A stretch of DNA of 64,000 bases, taken from NCBI GenBank assembly GCA_963691775.1, contig OY829369.1, forward strand, positions 186,001 to 250,000, in the 5' to 3' direction. The DNA comes from JAZBPO01 sp963691775 (GTDB lineage: Bacteria; Pseudomonadota; Gammaproteobacteria; Pseudomonadales; Azotimanducaceae). This document shows positions 61,806 to 64,000 of this stretch, piece by piece. Under the pieces are notes generated by a model. That model was not told the origin of the DNA. It did no database searches and saw only the letters and a program-made list of their open reading frames with translations. Each line of letters starts with the position of its first letter. Position 1 is the stretch's first letter. The position numbers were made by a program, and so were the translations under genes.

Positions 61806-62306
61806 GTGCCTCGACGGCTCTTGATCCTGCTTATGGCAATGCTCAGCATCGATGCTTTCGCCGCTCGAGCACTGCGCTGGCCAGAGCTCATCCCGCGCAC
61901 GCTCGCCGAACGTCCGGTGCCGCCACCGCCCATCAATCACTCCGGCTTCGGACCGGATCTCGTCCAGCTTTCGCCCTGGGGCGATCTATCCATCGCGGAA
62001 ATGCTGGTTGTGGAGCTCGATGGCGTAGACATCGAGATTTCCGGGTTCGTTGTACCGCTAGGGGTATCCGACGACGATCGAATCCGCGAATTCCTGCTTG
62101 TACCCTACTTCGGCGCTTGTGTGCACGTTCCGCCGCCGCCCCCGAATCAAGTGATCTTCGTTCGCAGCAGCGACGGCCTCGCCGCGGACCGGATCTATGA
62201 CCCCTGGACAGTGCGCGGCGTAATCAAGGTCGAGGCGACACATAGCGCGATGGCCGCCGCGGGCTATCTCATCGACGCACAGGAGGTCGAGCTGTATGGC
62301 AGCTGA
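61806..62306 (+). CDS. DUF3299 family protein, exported
   Basis: GTG 61806 begins MPRRLLILLMAMLSIDAFAARALRWPELIP, a typical signal peptide; the ATG at 61758 would add an acidic N-terminal extension that is unlikely before it. The 166-residue protein has the DUF3299 motif YFGACVHVPPPPPNQVIFV and the following WTVRGVI strand. Family members are predicted to be periplasmic and are often linked to metal (zinc) handling. It overlaps the Fur-family gene by 11 nt, supporting such a link. Confidence 0.88.
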   Translation: MPRRLLILLMAMLSIDAFAARALRWPELIPRTLAERPVPPPPINHSGFGPDLVQLSPWGDLSIAEMLVVELDGVDIEISGFVVPLGVSDDDRIREFLLVPYFGACVHVPPPPPNQVIFVRSSDGLAADRIYDPWTVRGVIKVEATHSAMAAAGYLIDAQEVELYGS

Positions 62307-62799
62307 GTCGCGAGAGCATCGCTCAGACGTTCCGACGTCGATGGCGCACGCCCACGACCATGATCAGTGCGTCACAGACGCGATGGCTACCGCCGAGCGG
62401 ATCTGCGCCGAACGCGGCGTGCGCCTTACGCCGAATCGCCGGCGCGTCCTCGAGCTTGTCTGGGGCAGCCACCACGTCGTCGGCGCCTATGATCTGCTCG
62501 CCGAGCTGCAGAAGTCGGACCCGTCCGCAAAGCCCCCAACCGTTTATCGAGCCCTCGACTTTCTGCTCGAACACGGCCTCGTTCACCGCATCGAGTCCTC
62601 CAATGGGTTCACTCGCTGCGAGGAGCCTGCCCTGCATCGCGTCTGCCAATTCCTCATCTGCGACGACTGCGGCCTGGTCCAGGAGCTGCACTCGCGGCCC
62701 CTGTTCGAAGACCTCACGAGCGCGGCGCAGGCCAGGGGGTTCGAGCCCACGCTGCAGACGGTGGAGATTCATGGCCGCTGCGGCGCGTGCACCAGCTGA
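62296..62799 (+). CDS. zur: Zinc uptake regulator Zur (Fur family)
   Basis: The 167-residue regulator has a winged helix in the N-terminal half (ICAERGVRLTPNRRRVLELVW...PPTVYRALDFLLEHGLVHRIES) and a metal-binding C-terminal half with two CxxC pairs (CDDC at 122-125 and CGAC at 162-165) plus HRVC. The VYRALDFL helix and RLTPNR fit Zur more than Fur. The long His-rich N-terminus (MAHAHDHDQC) is a typical Zur start region. It represses zinc uptake genes when zinc is bound. AGGAGG lies about 9 nt before ATG 62296, inside the DUF3299 gene; the 11-nt overlap makes the two genes one unit. Confidence 0.92.
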   Translation: MAAESREHRSDVPTSMAHAHDHDQCVTDAMATAERICAERGVRLTPNRRRVLELVWGSHHVVGAYDLLAELQKSDPSAKPPTVYRALDFLLEHGLVHRIESSNGFTRCEEPALHRVCQFLICDDCGLVQELHSRPLFEDLTSAAQARGFEPTLQTVEIHGRCGACTS

Positions 62800-62806
62800 A
62801 CCTTAG

Positions 62807-63400
62807 ATGTGGCGCCCGGCCCGGATTTTCACGGCGTTTGCGTTGACCTGGGCCGCTGCGCTCGGCGTCGCTACGTGGCTCGGCCTCACCGCACTCGGCA
62901 CGCCCCGCATGGAAGAAACGCCCATGCGTCTCATGCTCCGGGCGGCCGGCGCAGAGCATCAACCGCTCACACTCGAATCAGCGCTCGTCGCCGCCGATAT
63001 GGTTGCAGACGGCGCACGCTGGAAGCTCGCGCGGCCAGAATCCGGCGAAGTGAGAGATGCGATCGAGCTGCGGGCCGAGGACGCGCGGAAGCTCGAGCTG
63101 TTGCCAAGAGGGTTCGAGGTATTCCGCCTCGGCGGCGAGCCTGCCCTCCGCCTCGCCATGCCAGATCGTGGCCCCCTCACCCATCAGCTTGTCAGACCGT
63201 TCGCTGAAGCGCGCATGACCTCAGCCGTCGCCATTTTGGGGGCGGATCTACGTGAGCGTCGCGAGCGCCATGACGGGTCGAACATAGAGATGTGGTGGGT
63301 GCTTGCCGCGCACCCGCTCGGCGAAGCCGCACCCGACGTGCAAGTGCCGGCACTGGTGGCGCCGCAGTTGCCGCTACGCCGGGATACTACGGGGCGCTGA
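62807..63400 (+). CDS. Membrane-anchored protein of unknown function
   Basis: The 197-residue protein begins MWRPARIFTAFALTWAAALGVATWLGL, one N-terminal membrane segment or uncleaved signal, followed by a soluble acidic/basic domain (ALRLAMPDRGPLTHQLVRPFAEARMTSAVAILGADLRERRERHDGSNIEMWWVLAAHPLG). I do not recognise it. It begins 7 nt after zur, so may belong to the same transcript and relate to metal homeostasis, which is inference. The end overlaps the convergent luciferase-like gene by 27 nt. Confidence 0.6.
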   Translation: MWRPARIFTAFALTWAAALGVATWLGLTALGTPRMEETPMRLMLRAAGAEHQPLTLESALVAADMVADGARWKLARPESGEVRDAIELRAEDARKLELLPRGFEVFRLGGEPALRLAMPDRGPLTHQLVRPFAEARMTSAVAILGADLRERRERHDGSNIEMWWVLAAHPLGEAAPDVQVPALVAPQLPLRRDTTGR

Positions 63401-64000
63401 AGCCGCGCCGTCGAGACCGAAAGCATGTGCGAGCAGTTCATAGCTGCGCACGCGCTGCTCGAACTCGGGCGTAATGGTAATGAACGAGAAAGCATCCGCC
63501 CCGGTCGCAGCGGCAAGCGCCTCGAGTTGCTCGCGCACGTCCGAAGGAGTGCCCAGGATCTGGTGTTCACGGCGAATAGGCGGACCCTGGTGCGCAGCGA
63601 GCACGGCTCTGGCCTCCGCCACGGTCGGCCAGGGGCCGGCATCTCCTTGCTGCATGCGCAGCCGCCAAGCATCTCGACAGAGCGCGAGCTCTGCCGCCTC
63701 CTCTCTCGTATCCGCACACAGCACAAAGACGCCGAGGATCACCTCTGGCGTCGGCATGGAAGCGCTCGGTTCGAAGCGCTGTCGGTAGAGCTGACACACG
63801 TTCGTCGCCTGTTCTGGAGCGATGAAGTGCGCAAAAGAAAACCCCATGCCCAGGTGCGCCGCGAGCTGAGCGCTCTGATCGGTGGACCCAAGGAGCCAGA
63901 CCTCAGGCGGATGGCCGATCGCCGGAGAGACGCGGACGTTGCGAAGCGCTTCCGTGTGGGGCCTTTCGCCCCGCACCCAGTGCGCACAGTCCACCACCTT
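63374..64000 (-). CDS. Luciferase-like FMN-dependent oxidoreductase, C-terminal part
   Basis: The 208 codons inside the window are the C-terminal two thirds of an LLM-class flavin-dependent oxidoreductase: PPEVWLLGSTDQSAQLAAHLGMGFSFAHFIAPEQA matches the conserved segment of bacterial monooxygenases that bind FMN, and the final ILGTPSDVREQLEALAAATGADAFSFIT is typical. The start lies beyond position 64000. Its 3' end overlaps the membrane-anchored gene. Substrate unknown. Confidence 0.88.
   Translation of the reverse strand, partial: KVVDCAHWVRGERPHTEALRNVRVSPAIGHPPEVWLLGSTDQSAQLAAHLGMGFSFAHFIAPEQATNVCQLYRQRFEPSASMPTPEVILGVFVLCADTREEAAELALCRDAWRLRMQQGDAGPWPTVAEARAVLAAHQGPPIRREHQILGTPSDVREQLEALAAATGADAFSFITITPEFEQRVRSYELLAHAFGLDGAASAPRSIPA

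Overview
The window looks like chromosomal DNA of a free-living, GC-rich, heterotrophic gammaproteobacterium. The evidence is gene content: a Zur/DUF3299 pair, YchJ, DUF1285, an MltB-type transglycosylase, DUF808, a 67K-type SppA, an ETF/ETF-QO system, a FecI-FecR-TonB receptor set and a type II secretion cluster. TonB receptors, a GH31 glycosidase, a penicillin-acylase family protein and phosphate-scavenging enzymes fit a marine or soil particle degrader. I cannot fix the order or genus. I see no rRNA, tRNA, CRISPR array, insertion sequence or prophage.

Layout. 1-5.8 kb (minus strand): a GH31 glycosidase, a UGSC-family protein whose reading frame contains an in-frame UGA (Sec-Gly-Ser-Cys, so a likely selenoprotein), a translationally coupled partner of unknown function, a spinster-type MFS transporter and the start of a lipoprotein gene. 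6.0-10.5 kb (minus): five genes joined by short overlaps (histidine phosphatase, YchJ-like, thioesterase, MltB, M20 amidohydrolase). 10.6-18.8 kb: DUF1295 membrane protein, cytochrome P450 and crotonase, a globin-like protein, a ThDP enzyme, the remnant of an alcohol dehydrogenase with a large internal deletion, glutathione reductase and DUF429. 18.8-25.2 kb (plus): GPH sugar transporter, GlpQ-PhoA pair, AGCS amino-acid transporter, YkvA-like protein. 25.2-32 kb: SppA, HAD hydrolase, a MurF outside any division cluster, MoaA, an aberrant isocitrate/isopropylmalate dehydrogenase relative and DUF1285. 32-36 kb: ETF-QO divergent from etfB-etfA, with a clear intrinsic terminator. 36-46.8 kb: pyrB, a frameshifted LysR gene, a large TonB receptor, and a FecA-like receptor with its FecR and FecI partners. 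46.9-54.7 kb: gspE-F-G-H-I-J-K-L-M without gspC, gspD or gspN. 54.9-64 kb: acyl-CoA dehydrogenase, a small membrane protein, a penicillin-acylase family protein divergent from an exported protein of unknown function with starts only 3 nt apart, DUF808, DUF3299-Zur, a membrane-anchored protein and the end of a luciferase-like oxidoreductase.

The most interesting item is the UGSC gene. Conventional ORF calling breaks it into two pieces at UGA 3178-3180, but both pieces are in one frame and join exactly at a Sec-Gly-Ser-Cys motif. Its stop codon overlaps the start of the 358-residue partner gene. This UGSC-partner pair, possibly with GH31 and the MFS carrier, is the best candidate here for a poorly described (redox) system.
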